NCBI GenBank assembly: GCA_005656395.1
Contig: SRSI01000013.1
Coordinates: forward strand, 806,001-870,000
Source of the DNA: Strongyloides papillosus
Lineage: Eukaryota > Nematoda > Chromadorea > Rhabditida > Strongyloididae
Direction of reading: 5' to 3'
Length of the DNA: 64,000 bases
Shown here: in pieces, positions 51,358 through 62,110 of the stretch
Layout: each line of letters begins with the position of its first letter
Numbering within the stretch: position 1 is the first letter of the stretch
Translations under genes and position numbers: made by a program
Notes under the pieces: generated by a model
Seen by the model: the letters and a program-made list of their open reading frames with translations, nothing else
Databases searched by the model: none
What the model was told of the DNA's origin: nothing

Positions 51358-53546
51358 GCTTACTTTCTTTTTATTATCTACCGCAATATATAACTTATTA
51401 TAAGGTACTAATTGTGTATAATTTTTTTTTGCCTTTATCCTCCTTTTAAAATAGCATTTAACAGAAAATCTCCTGCTTAGACGACTGTTATTATTACCAT
51501 ATTATCATCAATTTCGTATGTATTAGGACAGATAAATCCTTACGGAAAGTTTTTTTAGTAGTAGAGATAAATGATCAAATCTTTACCATTTTAAGGAGTT
51601 ATATTGGCAGCTTTATAATCCTTCTTATTACTGACTTTTTTTGCCGAATAAATAAAAAGGAGATCGGCTTTCTTTGTTTAACACCTACTACTTTAACTTG
51701 AATTATAAGGAAAACCATAATATATCTATAATAATAATAAAAGAAGCAGCCGTTGTCTATCCATCTTTAGAATTATTTTAAGGATGTCTTTTGATAATAG
51801 TTGTCATGTTATTATAAATTTTCTATAATAACCGACTAATTAAATTATAACAATTATTATTCATATTTCTTCTTATCCATAATCATATAATTGATAAAAG
51901 GAGTATATAAGTTTATATGAGAGGATTAATCTAATATGCTCCAAATTCTTTGTTATTCAATTACACACCAATATCTTGTAAATTTTATAAATATGTACAA
52001 TTTTATATATTTTTATCTCCAAAAATAATTTATCACGTTCACACAAATATATCATAAATATGCCACTCTTTCATATTTTAACATTTTATTTATTCATTTT
52101 TTTCCTTTATTCCATACATGTATTTTATGAAGCGTTATGAAAGATTTAATGTTTTTTTAGTGAGTTGAATGAATACATAGTTATAATATTAAGTTTTTCT
52201 TATGTTAGACTTAAGAGAGTGGTAAATACTTTTTGCCAATTATTTTATAAAATACTTCTCTGATTTATAAAGAAGTGTCAAATTATTTATAAAAAAAATG
52301 TATAGTCGTTTATAGAATAATTATTTAATTTTCATTAATTTCTCATATTACTCCTATTTATAGGTTGTAATTTTATTTTTCTAAATTTACTAGTAATTAT
52401 AGGTCAATTAAGAATGAACTTTTAATTAAAGTTTAGTGTTATTTTTTAGGTTGTTTTTCTAAATGATAACCCAAAAGTTTTGTTTATTAAAGATATCACA
52501 ATATAATTACAGGTAGTATGATTGATTATTAAAATTATTGGTATTTTAAAACATCTACATATATCAAAATGACAATTTATTTATTCACTTATTATCTTAG
52601 ACAACTGGTCACACCTGATGTGTCAAGAAATTTAGTCTATCCTGACACATTCAAATTGATGATTTTGGCACATTAAAATATACCTTCAGGTATATTTAAT
52701 ATGAAGTGACACGTGTTGTCCCGTAAATTGCTTCTAAAGTTACTCTACGTTACACTTCCTATTAGCATAAATTTTAATAAATTCTATTCTCAGACTTACA
52801 CTAAACTTTTCTCCCTGCTAATCTCTCTCATCAGGTTAATGGTTCTTCTCAATAAAACCATCCTGGAAATAGATAATATTTTATGATATTCAAATTATTG
52901 CATTTATTTTTACTTTCAAAGTACGTTATTTATATTCTAACATATAACTTAATAGATACTTCATTTTCTTCTCTATTTACTTTCTCATAAAATTTTTTTA
53001 AAAAGGTTCAAAATATATTTATATTTTAATATATGCATCCATTATAGCAGGTAATTTATTAATTTTTATGATAAGTATTTAATCATATTATACAATATTG
53101 AGGTTTATTATTTCGAATGTTATTGCTATGTGAGAGAGTGAATATTATTATGAATAAAGCTTTATGCTATCAAAATAATCTTACCCTAAAAATGATATCT
53201 TATCCAATAAGATATCTAATCTTTTACGCATTGTTTTATTTTTTTTTTTGTTGTCTTGAATGCTTGAAGATTTCTTCTATAAAATCTTGTTTTATGATAA
53301 TACTTAAGTTATATTATTTAAAATATCTTTATATTTCTTTTCATTTCATAAAAATATGTTTTTTGTTGAGTAAAAAATTATTTTCAATTTTAGTCAATAA
53401 CATTCTGTTAGATAATTAACCAGAAACTAAATTCACTCATACACTCTTTGTAAAAATTATTTTATTAGCCCATGTAATCGTTTATTTAGATCTTTTACTA
53501 ATGCTCTTCCTTCTCTCTACAAAAAAAGAAGCATAATAGCACTCTG

Positions 53547-53559
53547 TTGCCGACGGCAA
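53547..53559. promoter_or_regulatory. GC-rich 13-bp palindrome in the Eph receptor upstream region
   Basis: TTGCCGACGGCAA is a perfect palindrome around a central A. It lies in a GC-richer block (53520-53660) that stands out from the AT-rich desert, 1.7 kb upstream of the Eph receptor start. It looks like a dimeric transcription factor site; the factor is not known. Confidence 0.3.
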
Positions 53560-55275
53560 TTTGGTTGAAATATTTGGCGTCTCCAAAGATTTTTCATCAC
53601 AATGCCATCATTAAATCGTCGATTTGGTCATCGTTATCTTCCACTCCTTTTTATTTTCATTATATTTTAATGAATATATTTCTAAACTTATCATTGTTTT
53701 ATCTACCATAAAAATTGGACCTAGTTGGATAAAACCTTGTTTTATTACTATTTTTTCTCTCCTAATTTATTGTTGATAACTTCAATGAATTTTAACCGCT
53801 CAATCATTTACAGTTATTTGCTTTACATTACCATTTATCATGTCGTAAATTATCATCAAAATGTACCGAGTTAGTAATTTTAAAATAACTTTTGATAAAA
53901 ATTTATATTCAACAAATTGTCTATTATATATGTATTTGGTCTAATAGGACAAACTATTTCAAAAAGCCATCCTTAATGAGTCACATTTGTATATCATAGT
54001 AGTACGACATTTTTGTTTCCGCCTACCTGTACTATATACTTTTATTGTTATAAAGTTATTGTTTCAAGTATTAAAAGATTCAGGAAAGATATTTGTTTTT
54101 AGTATTTTTCTATATATCTACATTAATATTTTATCCTGTAATCCTCCACCTATTTTGTTTTTAATATCATCTTATTATAACTATTCATCAAATTTTAAAA
54201 TATAAGAAATTTCATTATCTTTTCATCTAATTTTGAATATAATGTAAATGTATCTAGTTCAGTACTATATACAAGCTGTATCAAGTTATCATGGTTTATA
54301 TATAATTACTTTTTGTTTTAATTAATCGTTTCGTGTTTCTTTTTGTCTCTCATCTATTATGAATGCCCATTGGACAGAAATTTTAAATTTTTATTCATTA
54401 AAATATTATATACTATTATTTCTTTGTGGTACTTCATACTAATCGTTAAAAATTATTTATCATCGTTGAATAAAGATTTATTACTATATTAAAAAACAAT
54501 AAATTTTTATCTTTTTAGGAATACAAAATAATAGTTTAACATTATTAATAATATATAAATAATTTTATTGGAGCTGTCTTTTTTTTATAAAAAGGTCTTT
54601 TACTAATAATGAAGACTACTATATATTTTTGGAGATGCACTACTTTACTATATTTTCTTATATATTTAACAAATTCTGCAAAAGGTAAGTAATAAGATAT
54701 CATGTACCAGAAGTTTTTATTATTTTTACCAATGTTGACATATATCATTCTTTATGAAGTATAATGTGTACTTTAACACGTGCTGATTAAATTTCAATTT
54801 GACATTAACAATAGTTATAAGAGCCACTTATATTATTATTTTGCACTTTTAATTCTCTCTTTTTTTTTGCCAAACAGTCATCAATTTTATGTATATGGAT
54901 ATATGAAAGTAGATGCGATCATTATTAGAATTAGATTAAATCTCCTTCAACGATAAGAATTAAGGTGGTAGAAATATTGAGAAAAAAAGAAGGCTCAAAC
55001 AGATGATTGATTTTACCTTTTTAATGTTTAGTTTATATATACATTTTTTTAACAAACTATAAATTCCTTTATTAATTGTGTTTTTAAAAACAATGAAAGA
55101 CAATTGAATTATCTTTCAAACAAATATCTAGTAGATTCAATTATATTTACCTGTCACACATTTTAATATTTTTTTGACCTTATAAGTGACAATATAATCG
55201 CATCTATATTGACATAGCTATATTAGTCTCAGATAATCGTAGTATAAAACAAATTAATTAAGCCATACAAATAAC

Positions 55276-58200
55276 ATGTATCTCAGTATGATTCTTCTGA
55301 CCTTGTTTTTTTTTACAGTGCTTCTTCATGATTCTTATGTATATAAAGAGGAATTACCATACGAGTATTTTTCTGAAGGCGATAAATTGAATGATGGGAT
55401 AGATGATCATCCAAATTGGGAACAAGAAAGTTACTATGATGAAGATAAAAATCCAATCGTAGTTTCGACTGTATGTAATGAAGGAAAAAAACCTAGCTAC
55501 ATTAAAAACTGGATTGCATTACCAAAAATAGAGAAAGGTCCTGCTAAAAAATTGCACCTAGAGATATCATATTCTATAAATAATTGTTCACAATCAAAAC
55601 CATATTGTAAAGAATTTTTTGATGTTTTTTATATGCCATTGAATGGAGGTGATAATGGAAAAAATAAATTAAGAAATAAGGATAATTGGATGCATCTAAA
55701 AAATTTAAATTTACATTCAGCTAAAATAACAAAAGGTGATCAAGATTTTATTGTTGCTACCATTGATTATATTCCATTATCAGATGGTGTTATCTTTGGG
55801 ATACGGGAGGAAAATACATGTTCATCAATATTAAGAATACGTATTTATTATAAAGTATGTCCCTCACAAACATTAAATCAATTTCAATTACCTGAAACTG
55901 TTGTTGGTGTAGATTTATATGTACCAACATTTTATCATGCTGGTTGTGTTACCAACGCTATTATGTTAGATTCAAAATCAACTCCAAGGAATGCTTTTTG
56001 TAAAGCTAATGGTGAATGGGAACTTTTAAATGACAATACATGCCAATGTATTGCTGGTTACTCACCTAATGATTCAGGGTCATGTTCTCCATGTACTAAA
56101 GGATCATATAAAAGTACTGTTGGTAATGGTATTTGTAAAGCATGTCCTAGAAATAGTCATTCTTATGATAATGGTACACATATCTGTGAATGCGATATCG
56201 ATTTTTATAGAGCTGATAATGAAGATCCATCACATCAATGCAGTCAACCACCAAGTAGTCCTGTTAACGTTAGAGCTTTAGAACTTAAATCATCTGAAGC
56301 TACAATTATATGGTCTAATCCAACATATATGGGACATAGATCAGATATCTATTATTCAATATCATGTGAGTTTTGTGATGAATCAAAACATTGTGTTAAA
56401 TGTTCAAAAAGTGTTACAAATTCCTTTGATCCTGAAAGAATTGAGGGAAAACAAATAACATTAAAAAATTTAGAGCCAGGACGTGATTATATTATTAATG
56501 TCTTTGCTCATAATGCTGTCTCAAAGAAAGCCGCCGGAAATTTACACAATAAAGCAATTTTTACTTTTACAACAGCTAAACCTTTTAACTTTAAAATGAA
56601 TACACCAAAATTATTATCTCATTTAAATAATGGTACATTATTGATATCTTGGGAACCATATGAAAGTGAGAAATATTATAAAGGAGAAGAAAATATGTAT
56701 TATCAAATTGAGATTAGGAATGATAAAGATATCTTATTAATGGATTCCATTCAAACAGCTCTTAAAATTGAAAATATTGATATTTATAAAAGTCACATAA
56801 TTAAGATTCGTGTACATGATCCAAAAAAGGGATGGAGTCAATGGAGTGATGAATTGATGGTAAAGAATAAATATAATAAAGGAGGGAAATTTTCAAATCA
56901 ACAATTTGAACGTATCCCAAATGATATGGTAATTGGTACAGGAACAGAAAAAACTGATACATCATTATACATGAGTATAACGCAATTATATTCGCAAAAT
57001 CCAAGGATTTTTTATATTATTGGTTGTCTAATTGTTGTTTTATTAATCCTTCTAAATATTTTCTATTTTTGCCATAGTAAGAAAAATAAGAAGGGTGATT
57101 ATTTTGCTGAGTTGGTAAAAAGTCAACAATCTGATATACCATATAATTTAAATATGACACCAAGCCATTTATATTATGGTAAACAATTTGATTCACAATT
57201 TTTAAATGGTTTTGGGAGTGCAACAACCTTTGTGGATGCTTCTGTTAATAAAACATATGTTGATCCATCAACATATGGAGACTTGTCTGTTGCTGTTAAA
57301 GAATTTACAAAACAAATACCCAAATCAAATATCTTTTTGACTGGTGAGATACTTGGAGGAGGTGAATTTGGTGATGTACAAAAAGGAATATTACATTTAA
57401 CCGGTTCAATGAAATCTAGAAATACAGCAGAAGGCGGTGAATTGGTTGTTGCCGTTAAAACATTAAAAAAATGTGTTACAGAACAAGAGAAGAAATATTT
57501 TACGATGGAAGCAACAACTATGAGTCAATTTTATCATGAAAATGTACTACGTTGTATTGGAGTTGTTGGTACTAACTATGTTGAAATGATAGTAACTGAA
57601 TATATGATTAATGGTTCTTTGATCAATTTTTTAAAATCAATCTCTCCTGAGACTTATTCTAAAATCAAATTAGCACATATGTGTTTGGATGTTGCAGAAG
57701 GAATGTCATATTTACATATGAAAGGATACATTCACCGTGATCTTGCATCAAGAAATATACTATTAGATCAATTTTATAGATGTAAAATTGCTGATTTTGG
57801 TTTAAGTAGAAATGGATTTAATGATGAGAATGTTGAACTTGAATATACAAATGCTATGGCTAAAAAAATTCCTATTAGATGGACATCACCTGAAGCATTA
57901 GAGAAAGGACTCTACACAGCTGCATCTGATGTTTGGAGTTTTGGTATTTTAATGTGGGAAATATTTACATTTGGTGAACGTCCATACTATGATTGGAGCC
58001 ATAGAAAAATTTATGAAGAAGTTATTCAAGGATATAGATTACCTAAACCAGATGATGCACCTGAAGCATTATATCGTGTTATGGTTCAATGTTGGAATCA
58101 AGATAGAAATGAAAGACCAACATTTGTCGCTATAACTAATGAAATTAAAAGTTACATAAGAATATATGAAGATAATAGAGATTACATTGCTAATAGTCCT

Positions 58201-58686
58201 CTATATCAATGTCCTTCTGATGTCAATTACGATGTTGCAAGAGATGGTAGTTCTAATAATAATAGAATGAGTCATAACAACTATTTTTTTACTTCACGTC
58301 CTAGTGTTTCACAAATTTCTATAAATGCCAGTGCCCATAGGATGTCTAATTGGGATATTGCAAGAAATTCTTTGGGTGATTTAGAAAGACAAGAATTAGA
58401 AAATGCATTGGCAAAATTTAACATTCAATACCTTATTCACCATTTATATCGTATGAAAATCTTTAGTGTAGCACAATTAGCCAACTTACCACTCGCTCGT
58501 CTTGCTGATATGGATATAACATTAAATGAACAAAAACAATTAGCTGTTGTCATGGATCATATTGTAACATCTAGGAGAGCAGTTACCAATGTTAGTCGTA
58601 ACTTAATGAGTAATCAGGCACCTATTGTTCCACAATTCTCTAAGACTTTAAACAAAGAATCCATTGATGGTGGTTTTTTGGTTTAA
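55276..58686 (+). CDS. vab-1: Eph receptor tyrosine kinase, single exon
   Basis: An uninterrupted frame of 1136 codons. Domains in order: signal peptide (about 1-20); ephrin-binding domain (about 55-215, NWIALPKIEKGP...LRIRIYYKVCP); cysteine-rich region (about 228-325, CQCIAGYSP...CEC); two fibronectin III domains (about 327-435 and 440-532); transmembrane segment (about 577-597, IIGCLIVVLLILLNIFYF); juxtamembrane tyrosines; kinase domain (about 685-965) with LGGGEFGDV, VAVK (Lys near 727), HRDLASRN (near 820), DFGLSR (near 840) and SPEALEKG; and a SAM domain (about 1023-1098). It ends in FLV, a class II PDZ-binding type. All catalytic residues are intact. The receptor binds ephrins on neighbouring cells and guides neuroblast and epidermal movements and axons in nematodes, where one Eph gene (vab-1) is usual. 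The absence of any intron in 3.4 kb is unusual for this family. Confidence 0.95.
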   Translation: MYLSMILLTLFFFTVLLHDSYVYKEELPYEYFSEGDKLNDGIDDHPNWEQESYYDEDKNPIVVSTVCNEGKKPSYIKNWIALPKIEKGPAKKLHLEISYSINNCSQSKPYCKEFFDVFYMPLNGGDNGKNKLRNKDNWMHLKNLNLHSAKITKGDQDFIVATIDYIPLSDGVIFGIREENTCSSILRIRIYYKVCPSQTLNQFQLPETVVGVDLYVPTFYHAGCVTNAIMLDSKSTPRNAFCKANGEWELLNDNTCQCIAGYSPNDSGSCSPCTKGSYKSTVGNGICKACPRNSHSYDNGTHICECDIDFYRADNEDPSHQCSQPPSSPVNVRALELKSSEATIIWSNPTYMGHRSDIYYSISCEFCDESKHCVKCSKSVTNSFDPERIEGKQITLKNLEPGRDYIINVFAHNAVSKKAAGNLHNKAIFTFTTAKPFNFKMNTPKLLSHLNNGTLLISWEPYESEKYYKGEENMYYQIEIRNDKDILLMDSIQTALKIENIDIYKSHIIKIRVHDPKKGWSQWSDELMVKNKYNKGGKFSNQQFERIPNDMVIGTGTEKTDTSLYMSITQLYSQNPRIFYIIGCLIVVLLILLNIFYFCHSKKNKKGDYFAELVKSQQSDIPYNLNMTPSHLYYGKQFDSQFLNGFGSATTFVDASVNKTYVDPSTYGDLSVAVKEFTKQIPKSNIFLTGEILGGGEFGDVQKGILHLTGSMKSRNTAEGGELVVAVKTLKKCVTEQEKKYFTMEATTMSQFYHENVLRCIGVVGTNYVEMIVTEYMINGSLINFLKSISPETYSKIKLAHMCLDVAEGMSYLHMKGYIHRDLASRNILLDQFYRCKIADFGLSRNGFNDENVELEYTNAMAKKIPIRWTSPEALEKGLYTAASDVWSFGILMWEIFTFGERPYYDWSHRKIYEEVIQGYRLPKPDDAPEALYRVMVQCWNQDRNERPTFVAITNEIKSYIRIYEDNRDYIANSPLYQCPSDVNYDVARDGSSNNNRMSHNNYFFTSRPSVSQISINASAHRMSNWDIARNSLGDLERQELENALAKFNIQYLIHHLYRMKIFSVAQLANLPLARLADMDITLNEQKQLAVVMDHIVTSRRAVTNVSRNLMSNQAPIVPQFSKTLNKESIDGGFLV

Positions 58687-60164
58687 ATGTCTTCAAAAAC
58701 AAAGCATCATTTTTCTCCATTGTACTGGTTCTTAAGTTTTTCGCAAAAACGAGTTAGGTTTTTTTTATAATTATATTATTTTCCCTGTGAATATTAATCT
58801 TAAAGTGTTCTATACGGAGTGTTCACTTATCAAATATCAATAATACTACTTGGATTACCAAGATCATTGTAAAAACCTATATAATACTTTAAAATATTGT
58901 TTATTATATTATGTATATTTAGTTTAAGCTTTACTGCCTTTAAATATTATTTCAATTTCAGGTTTTTTCTCATCAAATAATTTAAAAAATATCCCTTAAT
59001 ATTATTTTTATGCCAATATTTTGTTTATATACTATTTTCTAATAAAATTATATTGTATATATTATTAAATAATGTTAAGGTATTCTAAATAAATTAATGT
59101 ATTAAAAGATGCATAATTATTATTAAATTAAGAAAATATCATATGACAAATTTAAAATAATAAAGCTAGTACGTTTTAATATAAACACAACTAAGTACTT
59201 TGAACTTCTAATTAAAATTTTAATAAAAAAATAAAGGTTATTTGAATTATAGTTGTCAAAATTCACTAATTATTATTAAATATTTGTTAAAAATTATTTT
59301 TGACATTTTTAATTGATATAATTTTAATTTAATTTAGCTTATTCGGTTAACAAACAAGGTCATGCTAACTATCTCAGTTATCGGCATTGATAATTTATTT
59401 TGATTTGAACCTCTTTTTGTAAATTAAAAATTTCTAAAACACGCTAATTTTGTGTAACTTTAATATGGCAAAAAATGTAAAATATTTTGTCATTACATTG
59501 ATAGATTGAAATAATTATTGGATAAACAGGAGTAAATAATATAATTAATATTTATCTAATGAAAAAAAGAGTAGAATTTAAGATTCCTTTGGCAATTTTC
59601 CAGTTTGATCAGGAGAAATTTTTTTCTATATCTCATAATTACATAAATACACAAGTGTAAATTTTGTCATTTTTTTGGGCAATTTTTGCAGGAGAACATT
59701 TACTAACCACTCCTTTATGAAGAAATCATTTTCAAACTTTTGTAAAAAAATTCTTGTTTTTTGATTCGTTTATTACTTTTTTTAGCTAATAAATTATATT
59801 TTGATGTTTAAAGACAACAAGAAATGATATAAAACCGCATGACACAAAATTGCTACTCAATTTTTTAATTACTGTTTCTTTAACGTCTTTTTTAAAGTGG
59901 TTTCAGTTTATGAAGCCTAATTTATAATTAATTAGCAAAAACTGTACTAAACAGTAAACACCTTTTTGCTTTTTAAGCACTAGCAGTCTTTTTATTTTTA
60001 AGAATACTAATTTGAGAATTTTTTGTTATCATAAAAATAAATAAAAAACCAGAAATAGCTTAATCATTTTGACGTTTAAAGACAGTTGTCAAAAAAATTT
60101 CAATTCATTTTTGCATATCACTTCATTTTTTTGTTGATTTTTTTGCTATTATTATCAATTAAAT
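58687..60164. other. Intergenic, 3' of the Eph receptor gene
   Basis: About 1.5 kb of AT-rich sequence containing the Eph receptor 3' UTR (AATAAA-like words follow within a few hundred bases) and the promoter of the first mini-gene. No other gene is seen. Confidence 0.45.
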
Positions 60165-60399
60165 ATGATAAGTATAATTCATCCACCATCAGAATATATT
60201 GAATTTCTAAATAACCGAAAATATTTAACGACCATAGGAAGGATGCAATTAAAAGGTAAATATACGTCTATTTCTAAATTGACCAAATAACAAAAATAAT
60301 CAAATTATTTAAGATTCCAACAGTACATTACTAACAATCAACAATGAGAAATATCAATTTTTCAAATTTAAAAATTATAAGATAAAAAGAAATGTTTAG
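60165..60399 (+). CDS. Mini-gene A, 58 residues, paralogue of the gene at 61767, 2 exons
   Basis: Exons 60165-60255 and 60314-60399 (58-bp GT-AG intron) join in phase to 58 residues. The first 16 residues, MISIIHPPSEYIEFLN, are nearly identical to those of the gene at 61767, and the similarity is also clear in the DNA, including bases just upstream of the ATG. The rest is Lys/Asn-rich (KYQFFKFKNYKIKRNV) and not alike. There is no signal peptide or membrane segment and no known domain. A conserved coding block repeated in tandem, starting exactly at an ATG and followed in both cases by a GT donor, is the main argument that it is a real gene. The second exon is less certain than the first. Confidence 0.5.
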
Positions 60400-61287
60400 A
60401 AAACACATGATATATGTAATAGTTAATTTTATTTAATGGATATGAATACAATGATCAAAAAATTTAAATTATAAATATTTTTTTTATTAAGTATCAAATG
60501 ACAAAGTTTTTTTTTTGTAAAAAACACTCTATTTTATTTCTTTCAACAAAAATATTTTTTAATATTTGCAATAAAGTAATATACTTTTTTTAACTATTTA
60601 TTTTCAATAATTAAACATCATACATTGTTAAATAATTAATGAACATCTAACTCTTATATATAGTGCTAAAAATATAAATACAAAATTTATTTTTATAAAC
60701 TTTGACATATAAGGAAATGATTGTATTTTTAAATATTGTTTTTCTCGTCTGGTTGACATATTACACTCATAAAATTATTCAAATTTTAAATATATAGACC
60801 TAAATATAATATGTTTATAAATGGAAAAAAATGATTAAAAATTTTCTAGTTTGTCAAATTTTTGTAATAAATTTATTTGATCATGTGTAATAATATAAAT
60901 TAATAAAATATTTTATTATACTCCGAATATGTGTGTGAAAAAGTTTGATTAGATAAAGATTTATGAATGAAAATCACATGAAAATTTGCAAGAAAAGACT
61001 TTAAATACTACTATATATTAGAAGTCGTAAAGTTATTCCACTATTATAGTATATAGTTTCTTTAAAGTGTAGGTGTCATATAATTGTTATTTTTGATTGA
61101 TTAATTTTCTAAATATCTACTACACACTATATTGAAATATAATGAAAGTCAATATATTTTAAACCATAACCATAAAATATTATTGATGAGAATAAAATAT
61201 TTATTAATATACATCATTTATGTATCACTTAGTACACAATACATAAAATTTTGATCTTTATTTGATTTATTAACATAAAAAATTATT
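60400..61287. other. Intergenic between mini-gene A and the convergent minus-strand gene
   Basis: About 890 bp of AT-rich sequence with no recognisable feature; it should hold the 3' ends of mini-gene A (+) and of the possible neuropeptide-like gene (-). Confidence 0.45.
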
Positions 61288-61517
61288 CTAGTCAACTATT
61301 GTACCAACTATATTTTGATCTTTTCGATTATTTATAAAAGAACGTTTTGGAAGTATTCCAAAATGATCGCCAAAATAGTCTCCCGCACTGAATAAACCCA
61401 ATGGTAAAGCCAGCCTTTTGGAGTTTTTATTATCTGTAACATACATTAATTAGTATAATATTGTTATTTTAATAAGAGAAGCAGACAACTAGATATAAAA
61501 ATTAATAGCAGCATCAT
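61288..61517 (-). CDS. Possible neuropeptide-like precursor, 57 residues, 2 exons
   Basis: The last exon (61433-61288) is convincing: TATGTTACAG precedes a 48-codon frame, GC-richer than its surroundings, ending in TAG. It reads with two dibasic sites, KR before LALPLGLFSAGDYFGDHFGI and KR after LP, as in neuropeptide-like precursors. An upstream exon 61517-61490 (MMLLLIFIS) can be joined in phase through a 56-bp intron containing TACTAAT, giving a very short signal-like N-terminus; this exon and its weak donor (GTTGTC) are uncertain. An alternative frame of the last exon is shorter (33 codons). The gene is divergent from mini-gene B and could share its upstream region. I do not recognise the peptide family. 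Confidence 0.35.
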
Positions 61518-61693
61518 ATCGACAATCACTCGACATGCCCAAAATGATTTTTTTTAATAATAAATATCACAGTAAATAGGAAAAAGTTTGTGATTACATA
61601 GAGAAATATAATATATAGGTAGTGGCTGATTTTGTTAGACATGGACGCCTATTAACCGGTACTAGTCACAATTTAGTCATCACCTTCAGATAG

Positions 61694-61701
61694 TATATAA
61701 A
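61694..61701 (+). promoter_or_regulatory. TATA box of mini-gene B
   Basis: TATATAAA lies 73 bp before the ATG at 61767, in a GC-richer segment (61640-61700, including ACCGGTACTAGTCAC). Its position fits a TATA-driven core promoter with a 5' UTR of about 40 nt. Confidence 0.45.
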
Positions 61702-61766
61702 GAAAATTTCTCTACAAATTTTATCATACATTTTCTTTTAACAATTTTTTGATTTTTAATTACAAC

Positions 61767-61952
61767 ATGATAAGTATTATTCATCCACCATCTGAATATC
61801 TTGAATTTATAAATGGCCAAAACGCCTCTAAAAAAATATCAGGAATTGATAGACCAAGATTACTTAATTCAAGGTAAGATTTCTATCTCTTTCTACAATT
61901 TATTACTATAAATATTAGTTTTAGAAGTTGCCCATGCTTTAATTCTAAATGA
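61767..61952 (+). CDS. Mini-gene B, 44 residues, paralogue of the gene at 60165, 2 exons
   Basis: Exon 61767-61873 ends at a strong AG|GTAAGA donor; with the acceptor TTTTAG at 61924 exon 2 (61925-61952) gives a 44-residue protein. Residues 1-16 (MISIIHPPSEYLEFIN) repeat those of mini-gene A with two conservative changes; after that come a basic segment (KKISGIDRPRLLNSR) and a short Cys end (SCPCFNSK). No signal peptide or known domain is present. The second exon is uncertain because the following 150 bp are GC-richer and open in more than one frame, so a longer product through another acceptor, or an antisense gene, is possible. It has its own TATA box. Confidence 0.5.
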
Positions 61953-62110
61953 ATAATAATGGAATCCATTATAAATTTAAGGCTCCAAAGGATCCTATTA
62001 AAAAAATTAAGAAGCTTTATACAAAATGGTTCAATACTCTTTTTACTCAATGAAGCTTTGTCGGAACGCCAAGGTGTTGGGTGACAAGGAGAAATACGTG
62101 TTATAGTCAT
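61883..62110 (-). CDS. Hypothetical antisense open frame, 75 codons, uncertain
   Basis: A minus-strand frame with an ATG at 62110 begins MTITRISPCHPTPWRSDKAS and uses GC-richer codons than its surroundings over its first 60 codons, then becomes AT-rich. The plus strand of the same block is also largely open. The composition shows the block is not ordinary spacer, but it is unclear which strand, if either, is coding. It overlaps the second exon of mini-gene B. It could be a fragment of a mobile element; no family is recognised. Confidence 0.25.
   Translation of the reverse strand: MTITRISPCHPTPWRSDKASLSKKSIEPFCIKLLNFFNRILWSLKFIMDSIIIHLELKHGQLLKLIFIVINCRKR

Larger units (their letters stand above)
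40654..55275. other. 14.6-kb gene desert upstream of the Eph receptor and MBOAT genes
   Basis: The longest gene-free stretch in the window, flanked by the 5' ends of two divergent genes. I found no supported protein gene. The left part (40.7-46 kb) has balanced A/T. The right part, especially 49.5-54.5 kb, has a visibly T- and C-rich plus strand (for example lines 51121 and 52801 have several times more C than G), as if transcribed as a long outron or intron, or held by mutation bias. Simple repeats, a hairpin and a palindrome inside it are listed separately. Open stretches at 50565, 53117 and 53987 (+) are products of the T-richness. Confidence 0.45.

Noticed and set aside
50565..54205. Plus-strand open frames at 50565-50783, 53117-53419 and 53987-54205.
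   Set aside because: They are runs of Phe, Leu, Ile and Tyr explained by the T-rich strand; no domain, no splice context.
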